Shown: positions 22,701 to 34,500 of the stretch, piece after piece
Layout of the letters: each line of letters starts with the position of its first letter
Numbering within the stretch: position 1 is the stretch's first letter
Assembly (NCBI GenBank): GCA_016617785.1
Contig: JADILM010000002.1
Span: 1,302,001-1,366,000, forward strand
Source of the DNA: Sporobolomyces roseus
Taxonomy: Eukaryota > Basidiomycota > Microbotryomycetes > Sporidiobolales > Sporidiobolaceae
DNA length: 64,000 bases
Direction of reading: 5' to 3'
Position numbers and translations under genes: made by a program
The notes under the pieces: generated by a model
The model's input: only the letters and a program-made list of their open reading frames with translations
The model's database searches: none
Told to the model about the DNA's origin: nothing

Positions 22701-23890
22701 TCACGCGAACTAGGTTGCCTCTCTCGCTCTTGCTCCCGACGGTAGGGCTCTGGAGTACGTTGAGATGGAGCGTAATCAGTTGAACGAGATGCTGGAGGAG
22801 GTGCTCGTGGAGGAGGGGCATTTTGAGTAGCGTTCGACTGAGGTTTCCTCCTATCATCGTAATAGCTAGGTTCCTCTTCTCGAGTCGAAGCTTGCGATTG
22901 CTGATCATAGTAGTCCGCTTGTTGGTCGTAAGGTTCGTTCTGTTGACCGTAAGAGACGTCTTGTGCAGCGTATTGTTCTTGTAAAGGTTCGTCTTGAGAG
23001 TAAGGATCCTCCTCCTCCATTTTCGATTCGACGGTATAAGGATCCGCGTTCTGACTCTGATACCCTCCCTGATCCTCCGAGTGGTAACCATACTGATTCT
23101 GATCGGTCGAGTAAGGGTCTGTAGCTTCATACTGCTGCTGATCCGGTTGAGTGGTCGGTTCGTAAGCTGCAGTTTGTTCCGCAAACTGCTGACCTTGTTC
23201 GTTCGAAGGTTGATACTGAGCGTAGGGATCTTGCGCATCGTTCGAGAACTGGTAAGGGTCGTTGGCGTAAGGATCTCCTTCTTCCTGCTCAGACTCCGCC
23301 GTATTCTCCTCTCCTGGACCATATCCTCCCTGATTTCCATACCCATCATCCCATGCCTGCTGCTGTCCTCCACCTCCTCCTCCTCCTCCTCCATAGCTCT
23401 CCTCAACGTTCCCGCTACTCTGTTGTGCTTGCGAAACTGGTGTAGATTGACCTTCGGTAGAGGGAGGTTGCCAATTCGGATCCGAAATGTACGAATTCGA
23501 TGCCGCGTCGTAAAGGTAGCCAGGATAGTACGGTGGTTCCCATTGAGACTGATCAACTGGCTGTTGCGATTGCTGCTGCTGCTGCTGCTGAGTCTGAGAG
23601 TTGGTGTTGCCGTAATCGTATCCATCGTAACCACCTCTATTCTCACTGTAATCGTATTGTGCTTGTCCTGCCTGACCTTGTTGCTCCTGCTGATAGTAAT
23701 CGTACTGCTCTCGAGTCCACTGTTGATCTCCTCGACCGAGTTCGGGACTTGAAACGGGCTCCTCTTCCTCGAAAACCGTGTTCATGTTGTACTGCTGTTG
23801 AGGATCGAACGACTGCTGTTGCTGATCGTAGAATGAAGCTGGATCTTGATCATACCGTCCTTGATCGTGACCAGGGCTAGGTCCGCTCAT
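16736..23890 (-). CDS. SEC16: COPII coat assembly scaffold Sec16
   Basis: Family role: a peripheral ER protein that organises exit sites and recruits Sec23/24 and Sec13/31. The start at 23890 (MSGPSPGHDQGRYDQDP) opens some 1200 residues of Gln/Tyr/Pro/Ser-rich disordered sequence, including a run of seven Gln and Gly runs. The central conserved domain follows (GFGGRMLVVFPGRGDRFN, then HIRKLDDILP), then the alpha-solenoid: ALAWLGKRIQELEEEINN, LILVNLVKIFIENEGKLVG, DEMTTFLLRGERREAVQYAL, HKMWAHAFIIASCIDTDCWK and REALRVAYSMFAGLGAES. The C-terminal Sec23-binding element is clear (KSWLGGWFKRE and LGDQKTFYYDEKLKRWINNS), ending KPKYVAIHP. At least eight exons, mostly with short introns in the 3' half. 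The stop is at 16736-16738. A 5'UTR intron lies just upstream. Confidence 0.93.
23565..23595. repeat. CTG/CAG trinucleotide run in SEC16
   Basis: Perfect CTG units on the plus strand (CAG on the coding strand) encode a glutamine run near the Sec16 N-terminus. It is one of several polyglutamine and polyglycine tracts in this region (another at 23370-23395 encodes glycines). Confidence 0.85.
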
Positions 23891-23897
23891 GTTGATT

Positions 23898-24000
23898 CTG
23901 AAGTCGTCGTTCGAAGGAAGCGAGAGTCAGTACAAGTCCCAATCGACTGCTATGTCTTCCGCTGCAGTCGGAACATATATGCAGCCTAAGCTGTACTTAC
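23898..24000 (-). other. SEC16: 5'UTR intron of SEC16
   Basis: On the minus strand a GTAAGT donor (first base at 24000) and a TTCAG acceptor (ending at 23898) flank 103 nt and leave seven bases before the SEC16 ATG. The intron contains GACTTGTACTGACTCTCG, with a CTGAC-type branch site. The upstream non-coding exon would start somewhere beyond 24001. Confidence 0.6.
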
Positions 24001-24197
24001 CTTGAGCTGGACCGAGGTTTGTATGAGGTGGTTTGAGTGAGAAAGTCAAACCCTTTCGCTCAACCAACGTGTTTTTCGCTATTTCGTCTCGCAAGAATTG
24101 CAGATAGTCTTACTCATCGTGCGAGACAGGGAAACACCAGAGATACCTTGAGCTCGCTCAATCAAAAGATCTTTTTACGAATTTATTCTCCTTCGCT

Positions 24198-24470
24198 TCA
24201 CGCAGATTGGACCAGTGTGACGAGCTCGACTTCGCGAGAGGAGAGCTCAATTGAGGATACCCGTCCTCCAGACGTCAAACACAGACAGAAGCTGCGTTGC
24301 ACTTGTGCTACAGAGGTGAGGCAAAGAGAGAGAAGGACGACTTACGATACTGTCCCAATTTCTTGCTCACATTCCACCTTCGAAGAGGAGCTCCGTCCTG
24401 AAAGCAATGCAGCTGAATAGATCGACGGTTGCAGTTGTCGGTAGTAGAGTCCCAAGTTGACCTGACTCAT
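24198..24470 (-). CDS. Small hypothetical protein, two exons (72 residues)
   Basis: Two exons join in frame: 24346-24470 and 24198-24291, with a GTAAGT donor, a GCAG acceptor and a 54-nt intron. The product begins MSQVNLGLYYRQLQPSIYSA, is Ser-rich in the middle (SGRSSSSKVECEQEIG) and ends in alternating beta-like sequence (VSSIELSSREVELVTLVQSA). The start context is GGCGATGAGT. It lies between the SEC16 promoter and the 3' end of the next minus-strand gene. No family is recognised. It could instead be part of a longer SEC16 leader transcript. Confidence 0.35.
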
Positions 24471-24911
24471 CGCCGAGCGAAATCATCCAGCTCGTTTTGT
24501 CCATCATTCTCTCCGCGTGATTCACACGTCAACCTCCGAGTCGTCCAGCTCTTTTCAGTACACGAATCGCAGCGCAGCACCCGTATCATACAGTCAAAGC
24601 TGCCCGTCAGGCAGCGTAGATGATTCCGGCAAGGCAATGAGAAGTCGCAGTCTCCATCGATTTCGCTCTTCCCGAGTCAATCACAGCACTTCATCCCTAA
24701 TGCCTTGTATGTGGTCGTATCTCCCAGTAAGCCTCGACTCAGATACTCCGACGAGAGGAATTCCCCGAAAGATAGACCGAAAGTCAAAGAAAATTCCAGC
24801 TCGCTTTGACAACCATTTCTCACTACTACGGCACTCCTTCGTTCCCACTTGAACTCCATAATCCACAGCACCAGAAAAGAACAAGAAGCATCCTTCGGAG
24901 CTCAGTGCTCA
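24471..24911. other. Intergenic stretch, nothing clear seen
   Basis: Only short frames without motif or splice support are present on either strand. It contains the 3' flank of the low-complexity gene ending at 24912 and the promoter side of the small gene at 24198-24470. Confidence 0.4.
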
Positions 24912-27900
24912 TCAATGGTTTCTGCCGAACCCTTTCCCCCTCGATCCGCCCGACCTTCCACCACTTTGAGAGCTCTTCGTTTTGTAAACTTCTCGAAACA
25001 TTCCATCCAACGCCTTGAACTGAAGATGATACGGGACATTCCTGACAATCTCGCTCACCTGTTTCTCAATCTCAGACTTGTCGATTCCAGCTTTCTCGGC
25101 AGTTTCGACAGTGAGGCGGAACATGGCGAGGATTGCGAGTGAGATTTGAGTTTGTTGAGTCGGGAAGGGAGCCGAAAGCTGAGTGGCGAGGGCACCAACA
25201 GTCGAAGGTTGAGAGTAGCTGGGCGAAGAATAGTGAGGTGGACCAGCGCGATCACCTCGTGATAATCGTAGCAGGATTTCGACGACTACAGGTAACGAGA
25301 AAGATATCAGTATCTCGGGGATCGTCGACATGCGATCGAGACATACCGTTATCGATCTTCGACATGTGCTTCTCGACGAATTCTTTCCTCTCGTCCAAAT
25401 TCCCGACGTTCGAACTCGTCGCCCAAGAATCGAGTGCATGCTGGATCGTTGGAGGCTGCGATCAATCGATGTTGATTGTGAGCCTTTACGGAGAGTCTGA
25501 CACAACAAGGGGGCAGACTCACAGGATCCGGATCGACGACATTGATCTTTCCCATCCATTTGCTCAATTGTTCAGGATCTTTCGGATCTTGTCCATTCGC
25601 GATCCCGAGACTCAGAATCCAATTCTCAACTTCTCCCGTCTTGACCCATCTCGCTTCCGTCAAGGGGTTCGCCCGATCGAGTTGAGCGACGATCGTGAAG
25701 GAAGAGCGAACGAAAGAAGTCGAAGGTTTGATCGAGACGGCGGGTTCTTCGTTCGGCGAGATATGAGCGAGAAGGTGCTGTAGAGGTGGTAGAAGAGGTT
25801 CGTCGTCTCCATCGGAAGCTGTCTCGGCGCCAGACGGTTTGTGTTGTCTCCAAGCGTCTTCGAGAGATGCTCGATCCATTACGATGTAGTCATCAGCTTC
25901 AGGGTCGAGAGCCTCAACCTAAAAGATGACGAATGATGAATAGTCAGCGGAATAAAGTATGAGAGCAAGCGATCGTAAGGAGCTCACCAAAATCCCTCTG
26001 CAGATTCTGTAATCATCTTCGACTTGCTCATCTCCTGCGATGACGAGAGGCGCTTCGCAGTTGACGACAACTTCAATCTTTCCTTCCGCACGACAAATCC
26101 TGACATCCTCGACGACTTCGGCATCGATGACCATTCGGCGAGTGTTTCGAGCGTACGAAATGGAGATGCGATCGGCGGCAGGTTCAGGAGGAGGAAGAGT
26201 GACAGGAGGAGCGGTAGACTGCCGATGTACATTGGTAGAGTCGGAAGAAGGAGGTTCGCGAGGTTTGTCCTCATCTTTCTGAGGCAGAAGTGTGTTGGCG
26301 ATTTCGTCGTCCTGCGAAGATTCTTCCTCGTCCTTCTGTTCCTTCTCTTGACGAGTCTTCTGCTGCCTTTCCATTTCGTCACTTGCACACTCCTCTTTCT
26401 CGTTCTCCTCCGTTGGTTCGACCACCTCAGATTTCTCCAAATCGAGCTCTTCTCCATCGACTTCCTCTCCATCTACGTCTTCTCCGTCTACATCCTCACC
26501 ATCCACGTCTTGGTCACCGTCTTCTTGTTGAGAGGCCGTGCTATCACCGGTTTGTTGGGTAACCTCTTTCGTCTCCGACTTTGTTCCGTCTGTCGAAGGT
26601 GCGGGACCAGGCGACTTTCGTTTCTCATCGGCTCGTGATGGGTTTCGAGAATCACGAGGAGCGTCTCGTCGAGAGGAAGAAGCTTGAGTGGAAGATGAGG
26701 TGGAATTGGTCGAAGGGGCGATAGGAGAAGAGAAGTAGATTCGCAACCGAGAGTTTTCGCGTGTTAAAGGGGGAGGAGGTGGAGGAGGAGGAGGAGGCGA
26801 GCTAGCTTTGATGGCAGAGACTCGTGGAGCCTTGGGTCCAGTAGGAACCGTAACGGGTTTCGAAGGGAGCGGGTGCGTGAGCGAGGCGAGAGTGGGTTTT
26901 GCGGTGAGAGAGACGGGAGAAGTGGGAGGTTCCGAAAGTTTCGCCGATTGTTCGGGATTGTCGATGGGTTTCGATTCATCCTCGACTTTGTCGACTTCGA
27001 TTGGTTCCGCCTCTCCATTCGACTTTTCGACCTTGACTTTCTTCGCTTTCGTCTCACGCTCTTTTCGAACCTTCTCCTCCTCATTCGTACTGTCTTCTGT
27101 GGCTGAGTCGTCTTCTGGTCGTGCGTGTTTTCCCGTCGCAATAGTCGCAGGAGCTGGCAGGGTTTGCTCGGAAACCGATTCTTCGGTTGGAGATTGAACG
27201 AGAGTTGATTCTTGTTCTTGCGAAGTTTCGGGGACGATTCCATCGATGGACATGTCGACATTTGATGTATCACCTTGATCCTCAGCATATTTTTCGTCTT
27301 GCTCATCGACTTGCTCGACTTTCGCTTCGATCGGTTCGGATTCGTCGACTTCTCCAGTGTTCGAAGCGGTTTCCTCGGCAGTATCTGTAGAAGATGGAAA
27401 GGTATGAGCCGAGCAATATGATTGTTCGATGAAGAGGCGACTTACGAGTATCCGGTTTCGCATCGCTGTTCTCCTCAACTTCTTTCTTAATCTCAGGTTG
27501 ATCTTCTTCACCATCCCGCTTCTCGGACTTGTCTTCCACATTCTCCTTCTCTCGGACTTCCTCCTTCTCTTCAACTTTCCTCCAACCCCAATTCAACTGT
27601 TCAATCTCGAGTCCTTCGATCCTGAAATCTGTCAAAGTTCGTTTCCCTCCTTCTCCTTCTCGATCCTTCTCCCTATCCCTGTCCCTATCCCTATCTCGAT
27701 CCGAAGGTCTCCTCGAATCGCTCGACGAAGATGGGAGCCATTTCCGATCGCTCCCTCTGCGAGAAGAAGAGTTGGTCGAAGGAGGAGCGATGGCGAGCGA
27801 CTTCGGACCTTTCGGAGCATTGGTGAATGGTGAAGATCCTCTTCCACCTCTCGAAGAGCTTGGAGGGGCGTTGTTGTATTTGCTCGATCCAGGTAAGCCC

Positions 27901-28974
27901 GACAAAGGTCGAGAAGAAGAGGAGATCGGTCCCGAACGGCTCGAACCTGATCCTCCTCCTCGAGGTCCACGATCGTCTCTAGGTCTGCCTCCTCCTCCTC
28001 CTCTACTATCGATCGGAGGTCCACCACCACGGGGTCCACGAGGTCCAGAAGGAAGAGGAGGTCCCATCATAGATCTGTCTGAACCTCGATCACTCATTCT
28101 AGGTCCTCCTCTAGGTGGACCGGGCGAGCCTCTTCTATCTCCTCTATCTCCTCGATAGCCTCCTTGATCGTGAGGATAAGGGTCCCTACTATGCATCGGT
28201 GGTCCTCTGCCTGAATTGGCACTCGCTCGAGGTGGAGGTGGTCCATTCCTACCTCCAACGGGCGGAAGAATCGAAGGAGGCATTGGTGGAGGGGGACCAG
28301 GAGGAAGAGGAGGTTGTGCAGATTGAGGTAAGGGAGGCTGTTGTTGATCGTATCTCGTTCTCTTGTAAGGAGGAGCGCCTTGTTGGAATTGAGCATTCGA
28401 AGAAGGAGGAGGGGGAGGGGGAGGAGCGGCGTAAGGGTAGGCGGCAGTCTGAGGAGTTGGCTGAGGGTAAGGAGAAGGTACAGCCGTTTGAGCAGCTTGT
28501 GCTTGTGCAGCTTGAGCGTAGGCGGCATAATAAGCAGCATATTGAGCGGCGTAGGCAGCTGCAGCTGGATCTGCTGGAGCCGCCGCTACAGGAGCTGGGG
28601 CTTGAGTGTAAGTCGGAGCTGCATTAGGTGGTGGTTGAGCCTGCGAAAGAGAGAACTTTGTTGAGCGAAAACCTCGAGACTTGAAATTCAATTGTTCAGC
28701 TTACCTGTCCTCCGTAGCCATAACCTGGGTACTGAGGATGTTGAGCTACTTGTTGCTGTTGTTGTCCGTTCGCTTGAGCAGCGTAGGCGGCGGCTGCATA
28801 CTGAGAGTAAGGATCTGAAGCGGTAGGAGGATGAGGAGGTTGACCGGGAGGAAGGGGAGGCGCTTGTTGTGGTTGATGCTGAGCTGAATAAGTTACTTGG
28901 TAAGGTGCTTGATGAGATCCAGGAGGAGGTGGAGGAGGTGGACCCGAAGATGAAGAATTGTAACTCCTCTTCAT
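24912..28974 (-). CDS. Large low-complexity protein, RGG/proline-rich and acidic, with conserved-looking C-terminal part
   Basis: I do not recognise the family. The start at 28974 (MKRSYNSSSSGPPPPPPPG) opens a Pro/Ala/Gln/Tyr-rich N-terminus (YAAQYAAYYAAYAQAAQAQA), then an Arg/Gly-rich zone with RGG and DRG units (27900-28200), which suggests RNA binding or phase separation. A folded-looking patch follows (TDFRIEGLEIEQLNWGWRKV), then a long acidic/Ser-rich region with near-perfect DVDGE repeats. The C-terminal 400 residues look ordered: RISISYARNTRRMVIDAEVV, VRICRAEGKIEVVVNCEAP, DDYRICRGILVEALDPEADD, FTIVAQLDRANPLTEARWVK and a helical end (LAILAMFRLTVETAEKAG, then VPYHLQFKALDGMFREVY). About seven exons. 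A nuclear RNA- or chromatin-associated role is only an inference from composition. Confidence 0.7.
26449..26511 (-). repeat. Acidic pentapeptide repeat (DVDGE) x4
   Basis: Four 15-nt units encode DVDGE, DVDGE, DVDGE (one ending EE) and ELD variants inside the acidic region of the low-complexity protein. The near-identical nucleotide units point to recent slippage. Confidence 0.75.
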
Positions 28975-29189
28975 CTCTTATCACTCAGACCTGCGTAGGA
29001 GTTGCTTGACTAGTCGGAACGGATTGCTAGCTGGCTGTTACTGATACTTTGATGAGATTAGATGAGATTGAGAGTGAATTGGAAGACGTCAATCCAACTT
29101 CACACCGAGAGCTCTTTGTCTCTCTCTCTCCACCGAACTGCTTCCTTGATTGTTGTACAACTCACTGTATCGGCTAAGATTACGACGAG

Positions 29190-31332
29190 ATGATACCCAG
29201 GCGAGCGTGCACTTCGTCTCTCTCCTTCGTGGTTTCGAAAGCCTCTCCTCTCCTCTCGCTTCCCTCAACATGTCCACGCATTCGACCGATCCAGCTTCCT
29301 CGGTCGACCCAGCTTCCTCTACTTCAGAAGACGCTCAAGGCCCCTTATCGACTCTACCAGCATTCCTCGTCTCACGCTCCAGCTTCGAGACAGAGGTCGA
29401 ATCCTTCGTCCGCGAATCCATCAACGAACGAATCCTCAGCAAACGCACACAACGGGATCGCCTATTCACGTCATGAATTGATAGCTAAGTGGCATTCGGC
29501 GAGCAGGGTGGTGTCCCCTCTCGACCTGAATGAACGAAGAGACAGCCTCGACGTAAACTGTCAGTTTAGCTCCCTTCCTTCTGTTTCGCAAGGTTCGCTT
29601 ATCTTCTTAGCTGCTGACCTATGTACCTACTCTCAACGACGATAGATATCATACTACGGAAGGATGGAAAGATTGAAAGACCGAGTGAGAAGCTGAAGAA
29701 GGAAAGAGTTTTATCAGATTTTGGCCTCCTTGTAAGTCGCCCTTTCTTGACTACTTGCCTTTCAGAGTCCCCCCACTATCATCGAGCGCTTCCGGACTCT
29801 CGTACGTATTGACCGAACTGACCGGCCAACTATCTCTGTCGACAGCCTCGAGATTTGAGGTCTCTCGACGCTCATATCCTCGACGTGAGGCCTTCGTTGC
29901 TGGTCTGCTCTGGCTCGCTTGTCCTCTGCACGCCCGTCATCAGAGCGATTATCTCATCCACCGAAGTCGTCCTGATCGGAACGGATCGAGAGAACCCAAT
30001 TTGTACCGACGAGGAGAGCGAGGAACTCGGAGAAAGTGTTCAAAAAGTCATGAATTACTTGGAATTGACGAATGGAGGAGTTGGTGGAACGGCAGGGAAA
30101 GAAGATATACCTTTCGAGCTGAGGTGAGTGTTCGCTATCATTCATCGAGAGCTCGAATATTGACCTAGATCGCGATCTAGAGCATTGGAAGCGTTACTGT
30201 TACTCACGACTCGAGGATTGAAAGAAGTCGCAACAACGCTACAAGAGAAGGTTTACTCTGTCATCCCTCAACTGCGATTCGGGGTATCTCCAGCAGAGCT
30301 CAGAGATTTGTTGGAGAGCAAACGGAGTGTGGAAGATGCGTTACTCGGTGGAAGAAGTCTGCAATCTGCACTCGCAGCCATCCTCGGTGAAGGTGAGCAT
30401 CTCTTTCTGTCTCACTGTGTGGAGAGCAAGGCTGAGAATATTCGATGAAAACAGACGAGGATTTGGCCGGGATGTATTTGACGGACAAGAAAGCAGGCAA
30501 ACCTCGTGAGATATCGAATCATCAAACCGCTGAGCTACTCCTCGAGTACTGTAAGCCTAGCTAGCTATCTCGCTTTGTACCGGGAACACTCGCTGACCAC
30601 CTCGCGAATTCCGCTTCAGACGAACGAAGGCTGGACGAGGTGAATGAGTCTTGTCAAAGGCTGAGCACTTTACTTTCGGAAGTCGACTCCAACATTTCTC
30701 TCGTACTCGCCTCGACACGAGTGCGTCTGCAGAATCTCGAATTGCAGGTTAGTCCGATTTACTCTCTGCTCTCTTTCCTCCTTTCTTTCTTCTCCTTTCC
30801 TCCATTCTCCAGTTTACGCTTACTTTCATTCCGAAACTGACCTGAACTTGCGCTTGATTCTAGACTGCGATCACAACGTTGGCGATGGGAGCTGGAACTG
30901 CGATCGCAGGTTTCTTCGGAATGAACTTGGTTTCGGGACTCGAAGAACATCCGAACGCTTTCTTCTGGGCGACGGGATCTGGAATAGGACTCATGGCTGG
31001 TGCGTTCTCTGTCTCCCTTCGAGTGAGTAACCGGTGAGGAGGTTCGAAGCGCTGACTCCCTGGCACTCTTCTTGCGTCAAACAGTTATCATGTCGATAGG
31101 TTGGTATCGACTAGTACGAGCTCGTCGTTCACAACTCTTCCTTCGTTCGGCTCTCAAGCAACGCAAGAAGGAAGACATCAACCAGGATTGGGGAGTTGGT
31201 CCGGTCAACCTCGTATCGAAAGGGAAACAATCTAGAATTGAGGGTGGGAAACAAGGTGGAGGGGAGAAGAAGGAGAAGAAGAGTGAAGCGGCAGAGGATC
31301 GACTGATGAAGAAGGATGGAACGGAGCTGTAG
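29190..31332 (+). CDS. MRS2: Mitochondrial magnesium channel, Mrs2/CorA family
   Basis: Family role: a homopentameric Mg2+ channel of the mitochondrial inner membrane. Nine exons join in frame (29190-29559, 29646-29731, 29766-29801, 29846-30123, 30181-30392, 30455-30550, 30620-30747, 30864-30999, 31085-31332) to give 529 residues. The start at 29190 yields an Arg/Ser-rich, acid-poor presequence (MIPRRACTSSLSFVVSK); the ATG at 29271 lies in another frame and is a shadow. Motifs: DGKIERPSEKLKKERVLSDF, PRDLRSLDAHI, RAIISSTEVVLIG, LLLEYYERRLDEVNE, NISLVLASTRVRLQNLEL, and the two helices with the essential GMN motif (IAGFFGMNLVSGL), then GSGIGLMAVIMSIGWYRLVR and a basic matrix tail. Exon 1 uses a weaker GTCAGT donor. 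Confidence 0.9.
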
Positions 31333-31561
31333 ATACGCATTCATAGACTTAAAAGTTGCGAAACTGTTATTCGAATTTATTCACTTTTTGACTTTCAGAA
31401 GATAACGCGTTGGCGCTAGTATCGCACTTTTGCAACGTGTAGAATGCTTTACAGAGCTCGTTGCAGGCAGTAACAAATATTGAAAGAACGCGAAACTCGA
31501 ACTCGCGAAATTCTTCTCGCTCGGACCTTTGCTTCACCTCTCTCTCTTTCTCTCTGCCACG

Positions 31562-34500
31562 ATGGCTAGACCTGTATCACCTACTCAACCAGCTAGCAAG
31601 AAAGCCAAGATGTCAGATGGATCTTCTAGTTCTTCTTCACGCCCAAAGACTCGCTCTCAATCTCATCAACTTGATCCTGAAGCGGAACTCGTGTTGGACG
31701 ACTCTGACGATGAACCATTCGAGTACGAGAGCGATATCGGATCAGCTGAACTACAACCTGATCAAGAGGAAGACGAGGAGGATCAGCTAGATGAGGATAA
31801 TGATTCGGATGTAATAATGGGAGAAACTAAGGACGAGACAGAGGTCTTAGTACTCTCTAGTGATGTAGAGGAGGAAGGCACACCTGAAGCACCTCCAGAT
31901 GAAGCACCCAGGTCCGCTCCAAAGGGTAAAATGACAGCTCGCAAACAATTCGCTGTAGATGTCGCATCCCTTTCAGAACGTTTCGGTGTGAATTCAACCT
32001 TGAACGTACAAAGTGAGTCTACCGTTCGATCATAACGAATGCTACAGATGCTGACCGAGAGCGGAGCGCGCAGACTTCAAACGTGACGAAGGAGAGGACA
32101 CTGTTCGCTTCTCGCTCAAACTTCCAACTTATCAACTCAAGCTCTCCCTCATGTTTCCCGAAATGAGTGGATATCCTACCTCTCATGAAGTCATGTGCTT
32201 CTCTGAGAACGAGACCCTCACTCCTGAAGTCGAAGGTGTCCTTTCAGAAGTCGCTCAGTACGTACAAAAATTTACTGGAGACCTCTTTCTTTCTCGAGCT
32301 GACCTAATCTTCAACATTAGACTCCCAAGTCAAGCCGATCGCTCACTCAACGGTATCATCGAGTTCCTCCTCCATCGCGTTGTTCGAGGAGAACCTTCAC
32401 CTTTCGCAAACCAAACTCAACATAGTCAGGATACGGATGAAGAGGGCTACGATTACGAGGATGACTTGATCGGGATCGGACCAGAGATGAGCAAGAATAG
32501 CGAGTTGGTGAAAGCTTTGAGACGGTATGTTTCATCTTTTCTTATTGACGGGTGAAAGGGGCACTAAGCGAAAAAAAAGGTGAAAACAGCGATTTCAAGG
32601 AACTCGTCAAAGAAGGATACCGACCTGGATTCACTCGCGTCTCTGAGCTTGATCTTGTTGTTTCAGTGTCGAAGAAGGTGAGCCCAACCTCTCGAACGAT
32701 CGGGTACTTCTGGGTGCTGAAACTCTCCTCCCGCTTTCATAGGTCAACGCTCTCGGCGTTCCCGTCCGCGCTCTTCAAGCTTGGGACTCAGAGCTCATCA
32801 CGGGAGAAGTCGTCTACCTCGTCCTCCTCATGAATTTTGGATCAAGCTATCCCGTCGACCTCGACAACCTCAAACGTGGTGAAGTTGGATTCAAAATCGG
32901 CATCTCACCAACTTACAAACCTTCGAAAGCTGCTGTCGCCGCCGCTTTCAGGTCACACTCTTCCAACACCTACACGAGTGAGTGCCCCTGCCTGATCTCA
33001 CGAGGAAGAGCTAACGAATTTGTTTCGTTGCAGAGGGCGACTTTCAAGCGATTTCTCTTTCCGCTCCTCTCGACTCCCTCTTCATGGACAAATTCCAAGA
33101 AGTCCTCCTCACTCGACGATGCAACGACAAGACTGGATGGGCCGCTGCTGAACTTCACTGTCTCGTTCCCGGGAAATCATCTTTGCAAGTTGACAAGCGA
33201 GAGTCGAAAATCGCTGACAAGGAAGAGAAGGATATTGCAAAGTCGACAAAGGTGAGTCTCATGTCAGCAGCTTCCTTTCGTGTCCTAGAGCCTGACTCTT
33301 AGTATGCTCTCAAAACAGCTTCCGAAAGACCCCATGAGCTCTACTTCGAAAGTTTGCAACAACTACCCTCTTTTAGCCTTCGCCTATCTCGTTCGACGTT
33401 TCGTTCTCTGCCCTCGTTTCTGCCTCATCTGCTACAAGTACGCTGTCTCATATGCTCACGAAGACTTCAGAGACTGACCTCGAACGCTTGTAAACAGGCG
33501 CTGTGACGAAACTATCACGGCTTTAAAACCCTTCGTTTGCGACTCTTCACTCTGCCTCTTCCAACTCATCTCGCTCGGTCTCGGTCCTTCACTCGAACAC
33601 GAAATTCAAACGAACGCTTCCGCCGTCGACCTCCTCGTTCAACTCGCTTATGTCAGTGCGAAAGAAGGCGCGCTCAAAGGTGACTTCTTGCCAAAGGGAC
33701 TCTCGCTCGAAGTACCAGAGAACAAGTTCGATGGAAGTTGGGTCAAGGGAGATCCTGTAGTTGATTTCGATAGTTTGCAAGGAGACGCAGAGAAAGAAAG
33801 AGGAGTAGCTTCGTTGATTCTCGAACTTCCTCCTATCGTACGTTCCAGTCTCTTGCCCTCTCATCTCGTTACAGTTCCCTCTGACACCTCAGTTCGATCC
33901 TGCAGAGCGAGATGAAGACTTGGCTCACTGGAGAAGATCTCACTTCGGAGGAAAAGTTGATGAATCGCAACCGCAAACTCATCGACATGCGCAACGGGTC
34001 GATCTCGCACTCGGCATGGCGACTCCTCCGCTTCATCGTCGCTTCGAACACTTCCTACCTCAAGCAGATCGACGACGAAGATGAGCTCATTCAAGGGATC
34101 CCAAAAGAATATCGTCAATTCCGTTTGGTCGTCGGGAGTCCTGCTAAAGAACACTTGCTCAACGAGAACGTCAAGGCTGCTCAAGCTCGTAACGCAAACT
34201 CTGTCAACTACCCTACTTTGTTCGCTTGGCATGGTGAGTTCCCCTCTTTTCAAAACTTCGTCACGATATCGGCCGACGCTGTTCTCGAATCACAGGATCT
34301 TCTGTCAAGAACTTCCACGCAATTCTTCGTGAAGGTCTACACTTCAAAACTACTGTCAACGGAAGGTGAGTCGACCGATATCACCTTCCCGAATTATCAG
34401 ATTTGACGTATAACTGACCCTTTCTTCTCTTCTGCAGGGCTTACGGACATGGAGTCTATCACGCTCTCGACGGCAATGTATCTCTCGGAACTTACGCTCA

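Noticed and set aside
29271..29476. Plus-strand ORF beginning MSTHSTDPASS as the MRS2 start
   Set aside because: It ends at a stop with no splice exit into the Mrs2 frame; the other frame from 29190 gives a good mitochondrial presequence and fits the exon phases.
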